From Cohnella endophytica (GTDB taxonomy: Bacteria; Bacillota; Bacilli; Paenibacillales; Paenibacillaceae), in the NCBI RefSeq assembly GCF_003628305.1, contig NZ_RBZM01000006.1, positions 434,001-498,000 on the forward strand: DNA of 64,000 nucleotides. The letters run 5' to 3'. The translations under genes and the position numbers were made by a program. Under the pieces are notes generated by a model that was not told the origin of the DNA, searched no databases, and saw only the letters and a list, made by a program, of their open reading frames with translations. Numbering within the stretch: position 1 is the first letter of the stretch; each line of letters starts with the position of its first letter. This document shows positions 47,665 through 57,242 of this stretch, piece by piece.

Positions 47665-50427
47665 TTATCCTACGATGTTAATCTCGACATCATCGAAATA
47701 AATGGCTTGGTTCCCTCCGCTGTCCCATACCGTCATATAACAACGAATGAAGTAATGCGTGGCCCATACCGGGCTGCGTCTAAAGGGTTCTCCGTCCGTA
47801 AACCGAGTCCATCCGCTAGGACTGCTCGTTAAGTTATACGGCAGGCTACCCCGGACTTGCTCGTAGGAAATGATCGGAACTCCGCTGCTGTTCGACGACA
47901 AGATCGCCCAACCGGATTCGATCGTAAAGCTTCCGGACCCGCCGGTTCCCGCTTTGTTAAACCAAATGCTCGCATTTATCATGGCTTGCGGAACGGTAAT
48001 GGGAACCGCGATTACGAACGCGCATCCGGAGTAGGGACCATACGTTTTATTCGCTTTTAACGAACTGTTTCCCGATCTTTTGAAGGCGGTACTGATCGAT
48101 AGGGAAATATTGCTGCCGGTGAATCGGTTCGTAATGGGGCTCGTATCTTCCGTAATAAAGATATTGTCTTTTATCGTTGATTGTTCGAATCCGCCATCGA
48201 CGAGCGAGTTTTGAGTGCTCGATAGCAATAACGGGTTCTGCGTGATCACATAGGAATGGATGTTTTGCAAGATGAACGAACCCGGGCCGGTTGCCCAATA
48301 GTCGGTAGAGGTTTTAGCGTTGTTAACGAAACAGTTGGCAATGCGGCAGGAACTGTTTGCATTGATCAGGTTCACGATATAAGGGGCGGTATGAGGAAGC
48401 CCGTTCGTAATGAGAATCCAGCTTCCGTCGATATCCAGATAGGCATCGCTATCCAACTTGAACGGTGCCTCGGTATAATCGCTGCCTTCGATATGGCAAT
48501 TCGTCAAGAACACCCTAGATTGGTAAATGTCGAATTGTTTGGAGTTATAATCGAACGAGCAGGATTGAAAAATAAAGCTCGAGGCATCGCCCTTAACTAT
48601 GACGGCTTGCGTGGAGTTGTAGAACGTACAGCCGTTAAAGCTGATTTTTTCCCCGCCGTCGACGATATTCGCATTCTGATTAACGCAAATTCCGCAATAA
48701 TAGACGTCAAGACCATAGTGGTTGATTAGATAGGCGCGATCTCCGTAGTCGAGCCCGATCCCGAAGTAGGAAATATTCAGATTTCTTAGCGTGATGTGCG
48801 AGCTTCCTTCGCCATTTCCGCCAACCGTATTGAATCTAATCCCCGTTACGTTTCCGCTCTGGGAGTTGCCCACCAATTTCAAGCCTTCAATGACCGTAGT
48901 CGATTGCTTATAGGGTTGATTGACGGTTCCCGTAAGATTGATCGCTACCCCGCTGGTCATGGAACTTGCGTCAAGAGTTGCGCCTCGCGATATGATGCTC
49001 ACGTAACTCACGTTAACCGTAAGGGTGGAGGTTATTTTGTATACGCCCGGAGGGAATTCTAGCGCATCTCCTTTTCCTGCACTGACAATGGCATTGAGCG
49101 CTCTTTGAATAGCTGCGGTATCGTCCGTCGTGCCGTTTCCTTTGGCTCCGTAATCCGTTACGTTAACGCTAATCGTATTATTGCTGTTACTAGGGATGTT
49201 AATCTTGCCGCCTTCGATCGCTTTCCAGTCGTAAGTGCCGTCGGCAAGCTTCAAGCATATATAGCGGGTGTCTAACGTGCCAGTCGCGCCTTGAACGTGA
49301 TAATCTTTACCTAAATAGGAAACGCTTGGGGCCGGCAACGCATTAACCGAAGAGACGATCGTAACCGAGCCTCCGCCTCCCGCCGGCCCGGCAGGTCCCG
49401 TAGCTCCGGTAGGGCCAGCAGTTCCAGTTGCACCCGTAGCTCCATTAGAACCGGCAGGCCCGGTAGCACCAGTAGCTCCAGTAGTTCCATTAGATCCGGC
49501 AGGCCCGGTAGCACCAGTAGCTCCAGTAGTTCCATTAGATCCGGCAGGCCCGGTAGCACCAGTAGCTCCAGTAGTTCCACTAGATCCGGCAGGCCCGGTA
49601 GCACCAGTAGCTCCAGTAGCTCCAGTAGTTCCACTAGATCCGGCAGGCCCGGTAGCACCAGTAGCTCCAGTAGTTCCACTAGATCCGGCAGGCCCGGTAG
49701 CACCAGTAGCTCCTGTAGTTCCAATAGCTCCAGTAGCTCCAGTCGGCCCCGCAGGTCCAATCGGCCCAGTCGGCCCAGTCGTTCCTCCAGAACCTCCAGC
49801 CGGTCCGGTAGCTCCTGTTGCTCCCGTCGGGCCGGCAGCGCCGGTTGCGCCAGTGTCACCTTTCGTGCCGGCTTGACCGATAGCGCCAGTAGCACCAGTA
49901 ACACCGGTAGTACCAGTAGCACCAGTAGCGCCAGTAGTGCCTGTAGCGCCAGTAGCCCCCTTCGGACCGGCAGGTCCGACGGCACCTATAGCACCAGTGT
50001 CACCTTTCGTGCCGGTTTGGCCGGCGGCTCCGGTAGCGCCCGTAGTACCAGTAGCGCCAGTTGCCCCTTTCGGACCAGCAGGTCCGACGGCACCAGTCGG
50101 TCCCGTTGGTCCGGTCGGGCCGGTCGGTCCCGTCTTTCCGACTGAACCGCTTGATGGTCCCGTAGCCCCGGTCGGCCCTACCGCTCCGGTAGCGCCCGTA
50201 GCTCCTTTTGAACCGGCAGGTCCCGCAGCACCGGTCGGCCCCTTAATATTGCCGACGATTTGCCATGAACCGGATGACTTCTTGTATACGTCTCCGTTAG
50301 TCGTATTTAAATAATAGTCTCCGTTAGAGCCGGTCTTTGAACTGGGGACGCTTGTCCCATTAAACCAAGTAGAACCGTTGTTTCCACTACTTCCATTTCC
50401 GCTCAAAGACAAATTCGAGTCCGTCAT
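47665..50427 (-). CDS. Collagen-like protein with pectate-lyase-type beta-helix (surface/exosporium or fibre protein)
   Basis: A 920-residue protein. A short N-terminal region (about 1-58: [30 protein letters not shown] in outline) resembles tail-fibre/exosporium leader segments. It is followed by about 290 residues of Gly-X-Y collagen repeats rich in GPT, GAT and GPAG triplets. A right-handed beta-helix of the Pectate_lyase_3 type follows ([20 protein letters not shown], about 400-700), then a C-terminal jelly-roll-like domain. No signal peptide is seen, as for BclA-type exosporium proteins. Threonines in the triplets are candidate glycosylation sites. ATG 50427 follows GGGAGG; the frame upstream to 50496 lacks a ribosome binding site. 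Location beside the amino-sugar operon suggests a glycosylated spore or cell surface filament. Confidence 0.85.
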   Translation of the reverse strand: MTDSNLSLSGNGSSGNNGSTWFNGTSVPSSKTGSNGDYYLNTTNGDVYKKSSGSWQIVGNIKGPTGAAGPAGSKGATGATGAVGPTGATGPSSGSVGKTGPTGPTGPTGPTGAVGPAGPKGATGATGTTGATGAAGQTGTKGDTGAIGAVGPAGPKGATGATGTTGATGATGTTGVTGATGAIGQAGTKGDTGATGAAGPTGATGATGPAGGSGGTTGPTGPIGPAGPTGATGAIGTTGATGATGPAGSSGTTGATGATGPAGSSGTTGATGATGATGPAGSSGTTGATGATGPAGSNGTTGATGATGPAGSNGTTGATGATGPAGSNGATGATGTAGPTGATGPAGPAGGGGSVTIVSSVNALPAPSVSYLGKDYHVQGATGTLDTRYICLKLADGTYDWKAIEGGKINIPSNSNNTISVNVTDYGAKGNGTTDDTAAIQRALNAIVSAGKGDALEFPPGVYKITSTLTVNVSYVSIISRGATLDASSMTSGVAINLTGTVNQPYKQSTTVIEGLKLVGNSQSGNVTGIRFNTVGGNGEGSSHITLRNLNISYFGIGLDYGDRAYLINHYGLDVYYCGICVNQNANIVDGGEKISFNGCTFYNSTQAVIVKGDASSFIFQSCSFDYNSKQFDIYQSRVFLTNCHIEGSDYTEAPFKLDSDAYLDIDGSWILITNGLPHTAPYIVNLINANSSCRIANCFVNNAKTSTDYWATGPGSFILQNIHSYVITQNPLLLSSTQNSLVDGGFEQSTIKDNIFITEDTSPITNRFTGSNISLSISTAFKRSGNSSLKANKTYGPYSGCAFVIAVPITVPQAMINASIWFNKAGTGGSGSFTIESGWAILSSNSSGVPIISYEQVRGSLPYNLTSSPSGWTRFTDGEPFRRSPVWATHYFIRCYMTVWDSGGNQAIYFDDVEINIVG
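49442..49720 (-). repeat. Six tandem 45-bp repeats inside the collagen region
   Basis: Units start at 49442, 49487, 49532, 49577 (extended by 9 bp), 49631 and 49676, each encoding a 15-residue block of the form [14 protein letters not shown](N/S). Near-identity of the units implies copy-number variation by slippage or recombination, as in bclA of Bacillus anthracis. Confidence 0.85.
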
Positions 50428-50748
50428 AAACAATCCAACCTCCCTTCGTTTTACGCGAAGAATGGCTTTTTCATGCGAACCCGCATCTAAGCCCATTCTT
50501 GAGCAAGAACTTTTGCAGGGCTTATCCTAGAGGATTCGACGATCAAAACGTCATTACTCTAGTCCTCTCCCATAATTACAAAGTATGCATGAACTTAGGG
50601 ATGGCAACGGGAACAACCGCCGATAATAGTAATGAGAATTTTGCTAGCCATTTCATAGAATCGAAGATTAGGTTTCCAAACTCCCGCGATGGGTAATGAT
50701 GATATAATTACCTTGTGAAATCATTAACAAAATAGCGAGGACAACCCG
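50428..50748. other. Divergent intergenic region between the collagen-like and cardiolipin synthase genes
   Basis: The 321 bp hold no convincing gene. A small inverted repeat TTCTTG-AG-CAAGAA lies at 50496-50509, and short hairpins (ATGCG/CGCAT near 50475, CTTCG/CGAAG near 50450) lie in the leader of the collagen-like gene. TATAAT at 50703-50708 may be a -10 for the cardiolipin synthase gene but has no good -35. I saw no copy of the GATACA palindrome. Confidence 0.4.
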
Positions 50749-52191
50749 ATGATTGCGCTTGGAATAACGATCCTTCTCCTTATTTTCATCTTCCAGGCGG
50801 CCACGATCCTGCTCTTGGAATTTCGCAGACCCGCGCACGCCACGGCGTGGCTGTTCATTCTGTTCCTGTTCCCATTGGTCGGATTCATTCTTTACTACTT
50901 CCTGGCGACCGAATACCGCAGGAGCAGGAAGGCCCGAAGGCGGGCGATGCAAGACCAACGGAGACGGGCGAAGTTGTTGTCGATGAGCAATAATCTCAAA
51001 TCCGTCAACGAGTTGCCTTGGGAAGATCCCGTTTCTCAATCCAGATTGTTCCGAGCCTTGCTTAAAGGGGGCGAGCTCCCGATCACCGGACGCAATCGAA
51101 GCGAAATATATAGCAACGGAATGGATACTTACGAGGCGATGTTGGAGGCGATTAGAGGGGCGAAGCATCACATTCATATGTCCTCTTATATCGTCAGAGA
51201 CGACGAGATCGGCAGGAAGTTCCAGCAGGCTCTCATAGACAAAGCGCGTCAAGGGGTCAAAGTGAAACTGCTGTACGACGGAATCGGCAGCATTAAGCTG
51301 AAAATGACGTATATCCACACTCTGCGTAACGAGGGCGTCGAATGCGCCTGTTTCTTTCCGCTGCGGCCTTCCTTTTTGAAGAAAAGGATGAACTACCGCA
51401 ATCATCGTAAAATCATGGTCGCCGACGGACTGGTCGGCTTCGTCGGAGGGATTAACGTTGGCGACGAATACGTCGGCAGACACCCTCGCCTCGGCTTTTG
51501 GAGGGATACCCACCTTAGATTGGAGGGGGATTCCGTCTATTGGCTGCAGGCCGTATTTCTCAAGGACTGGGAGATCGCGACCCGCCGGAAGCAGAATACT
51601 CCGGATGCGCCGTCGTACTTTCCGCCGCATGGATTCGAGGACGGGGAAGCGGTGCAGATCGTTCCGGCGGGGCCGAATCGGAAAGGGGACGCGATTCACG
51701 ACTCCGTGTTCGCGATGACCCGTTCCGCGCGCGAACGGATTTGGATCACGACGCCGTACTTCATCCCGAGCGCGAGCATCGCGATGGCATTGCACGACGC
51801 GGCCATGAGCGGCCTCGATGTCCGACTGATCATTCCTTACGTTCCCGACACGTGGCTGGTGCATTTCGCGACGTTATCGTACGTGGAAGAGATGATGAGA
51901 TCGGGCGTGCGGGTATGGCAGTACAAAAAGGGTTTTATCCATGCGAAGTCGCTCGTCGTAGACAAGCTGGTGGCGGTAGTAGGCTCGGCGAACATGGATC
52001 TGCGCAGCTTTTACAGCAATTTCGAGATCAACGCCCATCTGTTCGATCCGAACGCGATTGCCCGCGTGGAGGAACTCTTCCTTCAAGATCTTAAGGACGC
52101 CGAAGAGATCAACTTGCAGAAGTTCCTGAGAAGGCCGCGGAAGCAAAAAATAAGGGAAGCGATGTCGCGAATTCTATCCCCCTTGCTTTAA
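50749..52191 (+). CDS. cls: Cardiolipin synthase
   Basis: A 480-residue phospholipase D superfamily enzyme condensing two phosphatidylglycerols into cardiolipin. Two N-terminal transmembrane segments (ALGITILLLIFIFQAATILLL; HATAWLFILFLFPLVGFILYYFLA) are followed by two HKD motifs, NHRKIMVADG and IHAKSLVVDK, plus GGINVGDEYVG and SANMDLRSF. Length and order are those of Bacillus ClsA. ATG 50749 is preceded by a short AGCGAGGA-type site. A 9-bp hairpin just beyond the stop (52204-52226), inside the end of the convergent ligD-type gene, may stop transcription. Confidence 0.95.
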   Translation: MIALGITILLLIFIFQAATILLLEFRRPAHATAWLFILFLFPLVGFILYYFLATEYRRSRKARRRAMQDQRRRAKLLSMSNNLKSVNELPWEDPVSQSRLFRALLKGGELPITGRNRSEIYSNGMDTYEAMLEAIRGAKHHIHMSSYIVRDDEIGRKFQQALIDKARQGVKVKLLYDGIGSIKLKMTYIHTLRNEGVECACFFPLRPSFLKKRMNYRNHRKIMVADGLVGFVGGINVGDEYVGRHPRLGFWRDTHLRLEGDSVYWLQAVFLKDWEIATRRKQNTPDAPSYFPPHGFEDGEAVQIVPAGPNRKGDAIHDSVFAMTRSARERIWITTPYFIPSASIAMALHDAAMSGLDVRLIIPYVPDTWLVHFATLSYVEEMMRSGVRVWQYKKGFIHAKSLVVDKLVAVVGSANMDLRSFYSNFEINAHLFDPNAIARVEELFLQDLKDAEEINLQKFLRRPRKQKIREAMSRILSPLL

Positions 52192-52195
52192 AGGT

Positions 52196-53080
52196 TTACT
52201 TTGGAAGCCGATTCAAGATCGGCTTCAACGATTGGCGCGGTACGTTCTTGAGCAGGTCTCCTCGGTTGCGTAGCCGCTCCATAATGTTAAGCAAATGATA
52301 ATCCGTAGGTTTGACGTCTTGCCGGACTTCCTCCCAGGCGATCGGAGTCGACAACGTAGCTCCCGGTCTTGCGCGGGGAGAATAAGGCGCGGGAAGCGTC
52401 TTGCCGGCGTAATGCTGCAGATAGTCCAGATAGATGCGATTCCCCCGGTCCTTCTTTAACCGTTCGACGGTAAAGAGATCGGGTTTTTTGGCGACCAGAT
52501 ATTCCGAGATGAACTTGCCGAAGCCCCGCAGTTCATCGAAGGTCGGACCGCGTTCGATCGGCATGACGATCTGTACGCCCGTTGCGCCCGACGTCTTCGG
52601 CAGGGCTTGTAATCCAAGCGAATCCAGCAATTCCCCGACGAGGGAGACGGCTTCCATCAATCGGGGTTCGACTTCGAGAGTAGGATCGATATCGAGCATC
52701 CAAGTATTGGGGAGCGGGGTCGAGATCTCGTCGGAGGAAACATGGAATTCCAGACTGTACAAGCTCCCCATCCATAGCAATGTCGGCACGGAATCCATCA
52801 CGACGTAACGGATGTCCCCGTCTTGCTCGGTATGAACAAAATCCGGAGCGGGACGAGGACAATTTTTCTGGTAAAAAGTCGTGCCGTGGATCCCCTCGGG
52901 ATAACGTATCGTCGTTAAATAGCGGTCGGAAGTATAGGGGAGCAGATAAGGCGCGAGCTCGGCAAGCAACCGGATATAGTCGAGCTTCGTAATGCCGGCC
53001 TCCGGCCAGATCGGCTTGTCGGGATGCGTGACGCGCAGCTCGAACTCCCCGAGCCGGACGACCGTCGCGGGTTGAGGCAT
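52196..53080 (-). CDS. LigD-type polymerase/primase domain protein (NHEJ)
   Basis: A 294-residue stand-alone LigD polymerase domain of the archaeo-eukaryotic primase superfamily, which fills gaps with ribo- or deoxynucleotides at Ku-bound breaks. Recognisable parts are ITKLDYIRLLAELAPYLLPY, YPEGIHGTTFYQKNCP, SLEFHVSSDE and WMLDIDPT with the metal ligands Asp130 and Asp132, then LPKTSGATGVQIVMPI. ATG 53080 follows AAAGGAG; the frame upstream to 53134 is not used. It has no ligase or nuclease domain attached. The ligase and Ku are encoded 1.8-3.7 kb away, so the end-joining proteins are split into separate polypeptides here. Confidence 0.93.
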   Translation of the reverse strand: MPQPATVVRLGEFELRVTHPDKPIWPEAGITKLDYIRLLAELAPYLLPYTSDRYLTTIRYPEGIHGTTFYQKNCPRPAPDFVHTEQDGDIRYVVMDSVPTLLWMGSLYSLEFHVSSDEISTPLPNTWMLDIDPTLEVEPRLMEAVSLVGELLDSLGLQALPKTSGATGVQIVMPIERGPTFDELRGFGKFISEYLVAKKPDLFTVERLKKDRGNRIYLDYLQHYAGKTLPAPYSPRARPGATLSTPIAWEEVRQDVKPTDYHLLNIMERLRNRGDLLKNVPRQSLKPILNRLPK

Positions 53081-53266
53081 TGACAGCGCTCCTTTCCAAT
53101 GAAGGATCTGATCGAATTTACCGACCCTTCTCATAATTTCCTTGTATAACGATTTTTGGATGATATATTAAAATGAGATTCGAAAAATCGAATCGTGTCA
53201 TATAAGATAATCGTTTGCAATTATGACCGCTCTTAATCATTCTGGGTACTTATCGGGGGTAAAAGA

Positions 53267-54907
53267 ATGGAATTAGAGTTACAATCACCAAACAAAAGCA
53301 ATGAAAACAAAGTGTTGCTGATTGGAATATTTATTGCCATATTTTTCGCTTCAATCGACGAGACGGTTACCGATACGGCAGTCGCGCGAATAGTGGGCGA
53401 TCTTGGGGGATTATCTTTAATGCCCTGGATTACATCGGCCTTTATGCTTGCCTCTCTATGCGTAATGCCTACGGTTGGCAAGCTTTGCGATCGATTCGGA
53501 CGAAGAACAGTGTATGTTTCGGGATTGTTTATTTTTATGGTTGGTTCAGCCTTCTGCGGACTATCTAACGATATGACGCAACTGATCCTGTTTCGAGCTT
53601 TACAAGGTTTCGGAGCGGGTATTATGGTTCCAATGGCGTTAATTGTTATAGGAGATATGTATACCGCGGAGAAAAGAGCAAAAATGCAAAGCATGATCTA
53701 CGCCTTATATGGAGTAACTGCGGTGTTAGGTCCTTTAGTCGGAGGATGGATCATTGTTGTATCCTCATGGAGATGGGTATTTTATATCAATCTACCCTTT
53801 GGTTTATTATCTATTCTATTGATTTCGTTGAAATATAAGAATCACAAATCAGAATCCAAAGAAAAGATCGATTTGGGCGGTATTTTCACGCTTGCTGGAG
53901 GCACTACAAGTTTAATGCTTGGTTTAACCTTTGGTGGATCAATATATGCCTGGATTTCTTGGCAAATAGGTTCAATTTTATTGCTTTCCGTTGTATGTTT
54001 TGGATTGTTTATTCGAATAGAATTGAAGACCAAACAACCGATCATTCCGCTTCATCTATTTAAGAATAAAAATTTTCTGGTGATAAACGGTATTTCATTC
54101 ATGCTGGCAGCTTGTATTTTTGGAGCGCTTATTTTCGTTCCTTTTTATTTACAAGGCGTGCTCGACTATAGCCCAGCTGCTTCTGGTTTAATTATGCTCG
54201 CAATTGTATGGTCCATGACAGTCGCTGGCATCGTGGGCGGAAAATGGGTCTTTCATATCGGAGTTCGGACACAGATGATTATCGGAGCGGTGTTGATGGG
54301 GATTGGCTTCTATCTGTTATCTATCCTGGATTTGAATACCTCGATCCCGGCTATGATTGCATCGTTATCGATTACGGGTATCGGCATCGGTTTAATCATG
54401 CCACTCATCATGTTAGCTTTGTATGAGGTTTTCTCGAAAGACGAAATTACGACCATTGTTTCTTCTAGTCAATATTTCCGGCAAATCGGAGGAACTTTGG
54501 GAGCAACGATATTAGGTGCTCTATTAAATATGAGATCATCCATTATTCTAAAAGATCAATTGCTTCCTCATGTCAATCAATTGTCCGAGCCCAATCAAGA
54601 ATTAGTGAATCAAGTTAAGGGTATGATAGATAACAATCCGCAACAACTATTATCTCCGCTCTTTAATGCAGATGTAGCGAATGTATTTCCTATTTCAATG
54701 AGAGACGAGATCAATCCTGTATTAACGAGTACGCTTTCAAGTTCCTTACATGCTGTATTTATAGGTGGACTCGTACTAGCATGTATCACCCTTGCCTTAG
54801 CGTTCATAGTCGGCAATATACGAATTGCCAAGAAGAGTGAGGAAGCCTCCATTTCTAATGCTGCAGAGGATCAGACGAATGAACCTAACGCCAGTTATTC
54901 CGTTTGA
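53267..54907 (+). CDS. MFS drug exporter, DHA2 (14-TMS) family
   Basis: A 546-residue membrane transporter with 14 predicted helices, EmrB/QacA type, exporting drugs or toxic organics by proton antiport. Motif A is GKLCDRFGRR, motif D1-like FASIDETVTDTAVARI lies in TM1, and motif C is GVTAVLGPLVGGW. The large C-terminal loop and last two helices are also typical. The DNA is clearly AT-richer than the cellulase or gltB regions. It overlaps the downstream ligase gene by 29 bases. GGGGGT precedes ATG 53267. It sits in the middle of the end-joining genes, which suggests insertion by horizontal transfer. Confidence 0.93.
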   Translation: MELELQSPNKSNENKVLLIGIFIAIFFASIDETVTDTAVARIVGDLGGLSLMPWITSAFMLASLCVMPTVGKLCDRFGRRTVYVSGLFIFMVGSAFCGLSNDMTQLILFRALQGFGAGIMVPMALIVIGDMYTAEKRAKMQSMIYALYGVTAVLGPLVGGWIIVVSSWRWVFYINLPFGLLSILLISLKYKNHKSESKEKIDLGGIFTLAGGTTSLMLGLTFGGSIYAWISWQIGSILLLSVVCFGLFIRIELKTKQPIIPLHLFKNKNFLVINGISFMLAACIFGALIFVPFYLQGVLDYSPAASGLIMLAIVWSMTVAGIVGGKWVFHIGVRTQMIIGAVLMGIGFYLLSILDLNTSIPAMIASLSITGIGIGLIMPLIMLALYEVFSKDEITTIVSSSQYFRQIGGTLGATILGALLNMRSSIILKDQLLPHVNQLSEPNQELVNQVKGMIDNNPQQLLSPLFNADVANVFPISMRDEINPVLTSTLSSSLHAVFIGGLVLACITLALAFIVGNIRIAKKSEEASISNAAEDQTNEPNASYSV

Positions 54908-55820
54908 ACCCATTAACTCGACAATCATTCCCAAAGGGGATAACTGGATTGCACAGATCAAGTGGGACGGGGTAAGAATGCTTTCTTATTATGATGGAAT
55001 TGAAGTCCGTCTAATCAATCGCAGGAAAAACGATCGTACGATGCAGTACCCTGAATTTAGGAGCCCATCAGAGTACTGCAGCGCATCAAGCTTCATTGTA
55101 GACGGGGAACTCATTGCTTTTGATTCTAATAAGCCTTCGTTTCATGAGATCATGAAGCGAGATAGCTTGCGGAGCAAGAAAAGTATTGAAATCGCAACAT
55201 CTCAGGTTCCAGTAACTTTAATGGTATTTGATGTTCTTTATTGCAATGGAGAGTGGGTAGTGAATAGGTCGTTAGCTGAAAGACAAATCGTATTAAGTTC
55301 AATCATAAAGCCCAACCCTCACGTCCAGATCGTTCAGAACTTTACGGATGCGGATGGCTTATTCGATGTCATGAAAACTCATCATATGGAAGGCATTGTC
55401 TACAAGAATCTATCCAGTACTTACGTGATTTCGGGCAAAGATTCTCGATGGCAGAAAAGGAAACTGCACCAAGACCTTAATATGGTAATTGGCGGCGTAA
55501 CCTATAGAGATAAAGTCGTTAATTCCATTTTATTAGGCGTATTTTCTAATGGATCATTGGTGTATGTGGGTCATGCGGGAGCAGGTAAATTAACTGTAGC
55601 TGACTGGATGGATTTAACGAGCAGGATTGAACCGTTAATCATCGCTAGCAATCCTTTTGCTAATAAACCGACAAGAAATAAAGATGCAGTATGGGTAAGA
55701 CCAGAAATCGTGGTAAAGGTTCAGTTTATGGAGTGGACGCTTGGAAAAGCAATGAGGCATCCAACCATACAGGGTATTGTCGCAAATGGATCCATACAAG
55801 ATTGTACATTTGATGCCTGA
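54879..55820 (+). CDS. ATP-dependent DNA ligase (LigD ligase-domain type)
   Basis: A 313-residue ATP-dependent DNA ligase. Motif I is KWDGVR with the adenylated Lys28, then LINRRKND, VDGELIAFD (motif III/IIIa), LMVFDVLY, MEGIVYKN (motif IV) and WQKRK (motif V), followed by an OB-fold with YVGHAGAGK and VVKVQFMEWT. It is the ligase part of a LigD-like system, without fused polymerase. ATG 54879 has AGAGGA eight bases upstream. The gene overlaps the MFS exporter gene and shares its AT-rich composition. It is convergent with ku (17 bp between stops). It would seal breaks held by Ku. Confidence 0.93.
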   Translation: MNLTPVIPFEPINSTIIPKGDNWIAQIKWDGVRMLSYYDGIEVRLINRRKNDRTMQYPEFRSPSEYCSASSFIVDGELIAFDSNKPSFHEIMKRDSLRSKKSIEIATSQVPVTLMVFDVLYCNGEWVVNRSLAERQIVLSSIIKPNPHVQIVQNFTDADGLFDVMKTHHMEGIVYKNLSSTYVISGKDSRWQKRKLHQDLNMVIGGVTYRDKVVNSILLGVFSNGSLVYVGHAGAGKLTVADWMDLTSRIEPLIIASNPFANKPTRNKDAVWVRPEIVVKVQFMEWTLGKAMRHPTIQGIVANGSIQDCTFDA

Positions 55821-55837
55821 ACAAATTCGGCTCCCGG

Positions 55838-56731
55838 TCAAGGAACCGCACCCTCTTTTTTGCGTCCCCGCGTACCGCGAGGTTTCGCCTTGCTCCGATC
55901 CGTCGGACTACCGGTCTCCGGTTCGCCGGCCTTGGATGCGGCTGCACCGGGTTCTCCCGGTTTTACGGCTTCCAAGCTTGCCTGAAGCGCGGCCATAAGG
56001 TCGATGACGTTCGTCCTTTCGGCAGCCGGCGCGGTAACCACGTCAACGCCTTCCCCGGATATTTTCCGCTGAATCGCATCCTGCAAGGCGATGCGATAAT
56101 CGTCCGTATATTTCATCGGGTCGAAAGGGGTGGAGAGCTGGTCGATAAGCAGCTTCGCCATTGAGAGTTCCCGTTCGTTCACCGTTGTTTGCTCGGGCAA
56201 ATTCGGTACTTGCTGTAACGGCCGAATCTCGTCCGGAAAATGCATCGTTTCCATGCAGATGCAATTTTCCAGCGGACGAATCGCGGCCAGACTGCTCTTG
56301 CTGCGGATCGCGATTTTGGCGATGCCGATTTTGCCGGATTGGCGCATCGCTTCGAGCAACAGATTATAAGCGCCCGATCCGGCTTGGTCCGGGGACAGGT
56401 AATAGGCTTTCTGGTAATAAAGCGGGTCGATTTCCGTCAAGTCGACGAAGTCGAGAATCTGAATCGTTCGCGTGTTTTCCGGTTTGATCGCCTCCAATTC
56501 GTCGGATTCGAACAGCACGAATCGACCTTTTTCAACTTCGTAGCCCTTGGAGATTTCCTCCCAGCCGACTTCCTTCTCGCAGTGCGCGCAAGTCCGGACG
56601 TTGGAGATCGGAGTGCCGCACTCCTTATGGATCATCCGAAGATGAACGTCTTTGTCTTCCGTGGCGGTGAACATCTTAACTGGAACATGGACTAATCCGA
56701 AGCTGATGGCGCCTTTCCATACCGTATGCAT
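55838..56731 (-). CDS. ku: Ku DNA end-binding protein
   Basis: A 297-residue bacterial Ku homodimer subunit. MHTVWKGAISFGLVHVPVKMF is the canonical start, with LRMIHKECGTPI, KGYEVEKGRFV, FVDLTEIDPLYYQKAYYL and YTDDYRIALQDAI following. Two CxxC-type cysteines (CAHC) are typical of Firmicute Ku. The C-terminal 50 residues are low-complexity and basic (KAKPRGTRGRKK), probably for DNA contact. ATG 56731 follows AAAGGAG. Ku rings recruit the LigD polymerase and ligase encoded nearby; in spore formers this helps survive breaks during dormancy. Confidence 0.97.
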   Translation of the reverse strand: MHTVWKGAISFGLVHVPVKMFTATEDKDVHLRMIHKECGTPISNVRTCAHCEKEVGWEEISKGYEVEKGRFVLFESDELEAIKPENTRTIQILDFVDLTEIDPLYYQKAYYLSPDQAGSGAYNLLLEAMRQSGKIGIAKIAIRSKSSLAAIRPLENCICMETMHFPDEIRPLQQVPNLPEQTTVNERELSMAKLLIDQLSTPFDPMKYTDDYRIALQDAIQRKISGEGVDVVTAPAAERTNVIDLMAALQASLEAVKPGEPGAAASKAGEPETGSPTDRSKAKPRGTRGRKKEGAVP

Positions 56732-56846
56732 GTGCAGTTGCTCCTTTGGGGGATGACGTTCCTTTAAGGTTCCCTTTCGCATGGAAAACAACCGTTTCGG
56801 GCATATTGGATAAAGTTAAAAGCCATAACCGAGAGGAGCGATTAAG

Positions 56847-57020
56847 ATGGGCGAGGAAGATTTCGACGGACATCCCGATTCGAAGCACGAAGGGAAAGAC
56901 GTTTACGACATGGATATAGACCGGATGATCAACGAGGGATTAGGCGGAGGGCAAGTAACCGTTCATAACGGATTAATTACCGAATCTTCGACCGACTACA
57001 TGGAGGCGGATAACCCATGA
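56847..57020 (+). CDS. Small acidic hypothetical protein (57 residues) upstream of sspH
   Basis: ATG 56847 with GAGGAG upstream encodes a 57-residue acidic, soluble protein (EEDFDGHPDSKHEGKD; MDIDRMINEGLGGGQVTVHNG; ends EADNP). Its TGA overlaps the ATG of the H-type spore protein gene, so the two are translationally coupled. No known family is recognised. Coupling to sspH and a location beside ku suggest a forespore-expressed small protein; that is inference from position. Confidence 0.7.
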   Translation: MGEEDFDGHPDSKHEGKDVYDMDIDRMINEGLGGGQVTVHNGLITESSTDYMEADNP

Positions 57021-57205
57021 ACGCGCAGAGAGCTCAGGAAATATACGAATCATCCGACAGGATCGCCGTTCAGCTTGATGACGGTCAGTCGGTGTGGATC
57101 GAGAAAGTGGACGTCGCGAACGGCGTGGCTACCGTTCAGGTTGGCCAAAGTCCCACGAACACGCAAACGGTGGATGTGGAACGGCTTAAGGAGCATAACC
57201 ACTGA
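57017..57205 (+). CDS. sspH: H-type small acid-soluble spore protein
   Basis: A 62-residue protein of the SspH family: MNAQRAQEIYESSDRIAVQLDDGQSVWIEKVD, in outline the same as Bacillus SspH (MNIQRAKEIVESPD...), then NGVATVQVG and a polar end. Minor spore core proteins of this type are made in the forespore under sigma-G. GGAGG lies ten bases before the ATG, inside the upstream small gene. It supports a spore-forming host. Confidence 0.9.
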   Translation: MNAQRAQEIYESSDRIAVQLDDGQSVWIEKVDVANGVATVQVGQSPTNTQTVDVERLKEHNH

Positions 57206-57242
57206 AATGGATAACTATCGATCTCTCCGCGGCGCTTACTTT

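Noticed and set aside
49442-49720. 45-bp repeats considered as a CRISPR or VNTR element
   Set aside because: No unique spacers between repeats; they encode collagen triplets in frame. They are a coding tandem repeat, reported as such.
49937-50314. Proline-rich plus-strand frame (repeated PVAPVAP and GPAGP) across the collagen region
   Set aside because: It is the reverse complement of the Gly-X-Y coding repeats; low complexity arises from the repeat, and the minus frame has the start site and downstream domains.
47665-50427. Collagen-like protein called as a phage tail fibre
   Set aside because: The N-terminal segment and beta-helix resemble tail fibres, but no other phage genes are present; a surface protein is the simpler reading, though not proven.
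50668-51864. A 398-codon minus-strand frame opposite cardiolipin synthase
   Set aside because: Antisense to both HKD motifs of cls, no ribosome binding site and no recognisable protein features.
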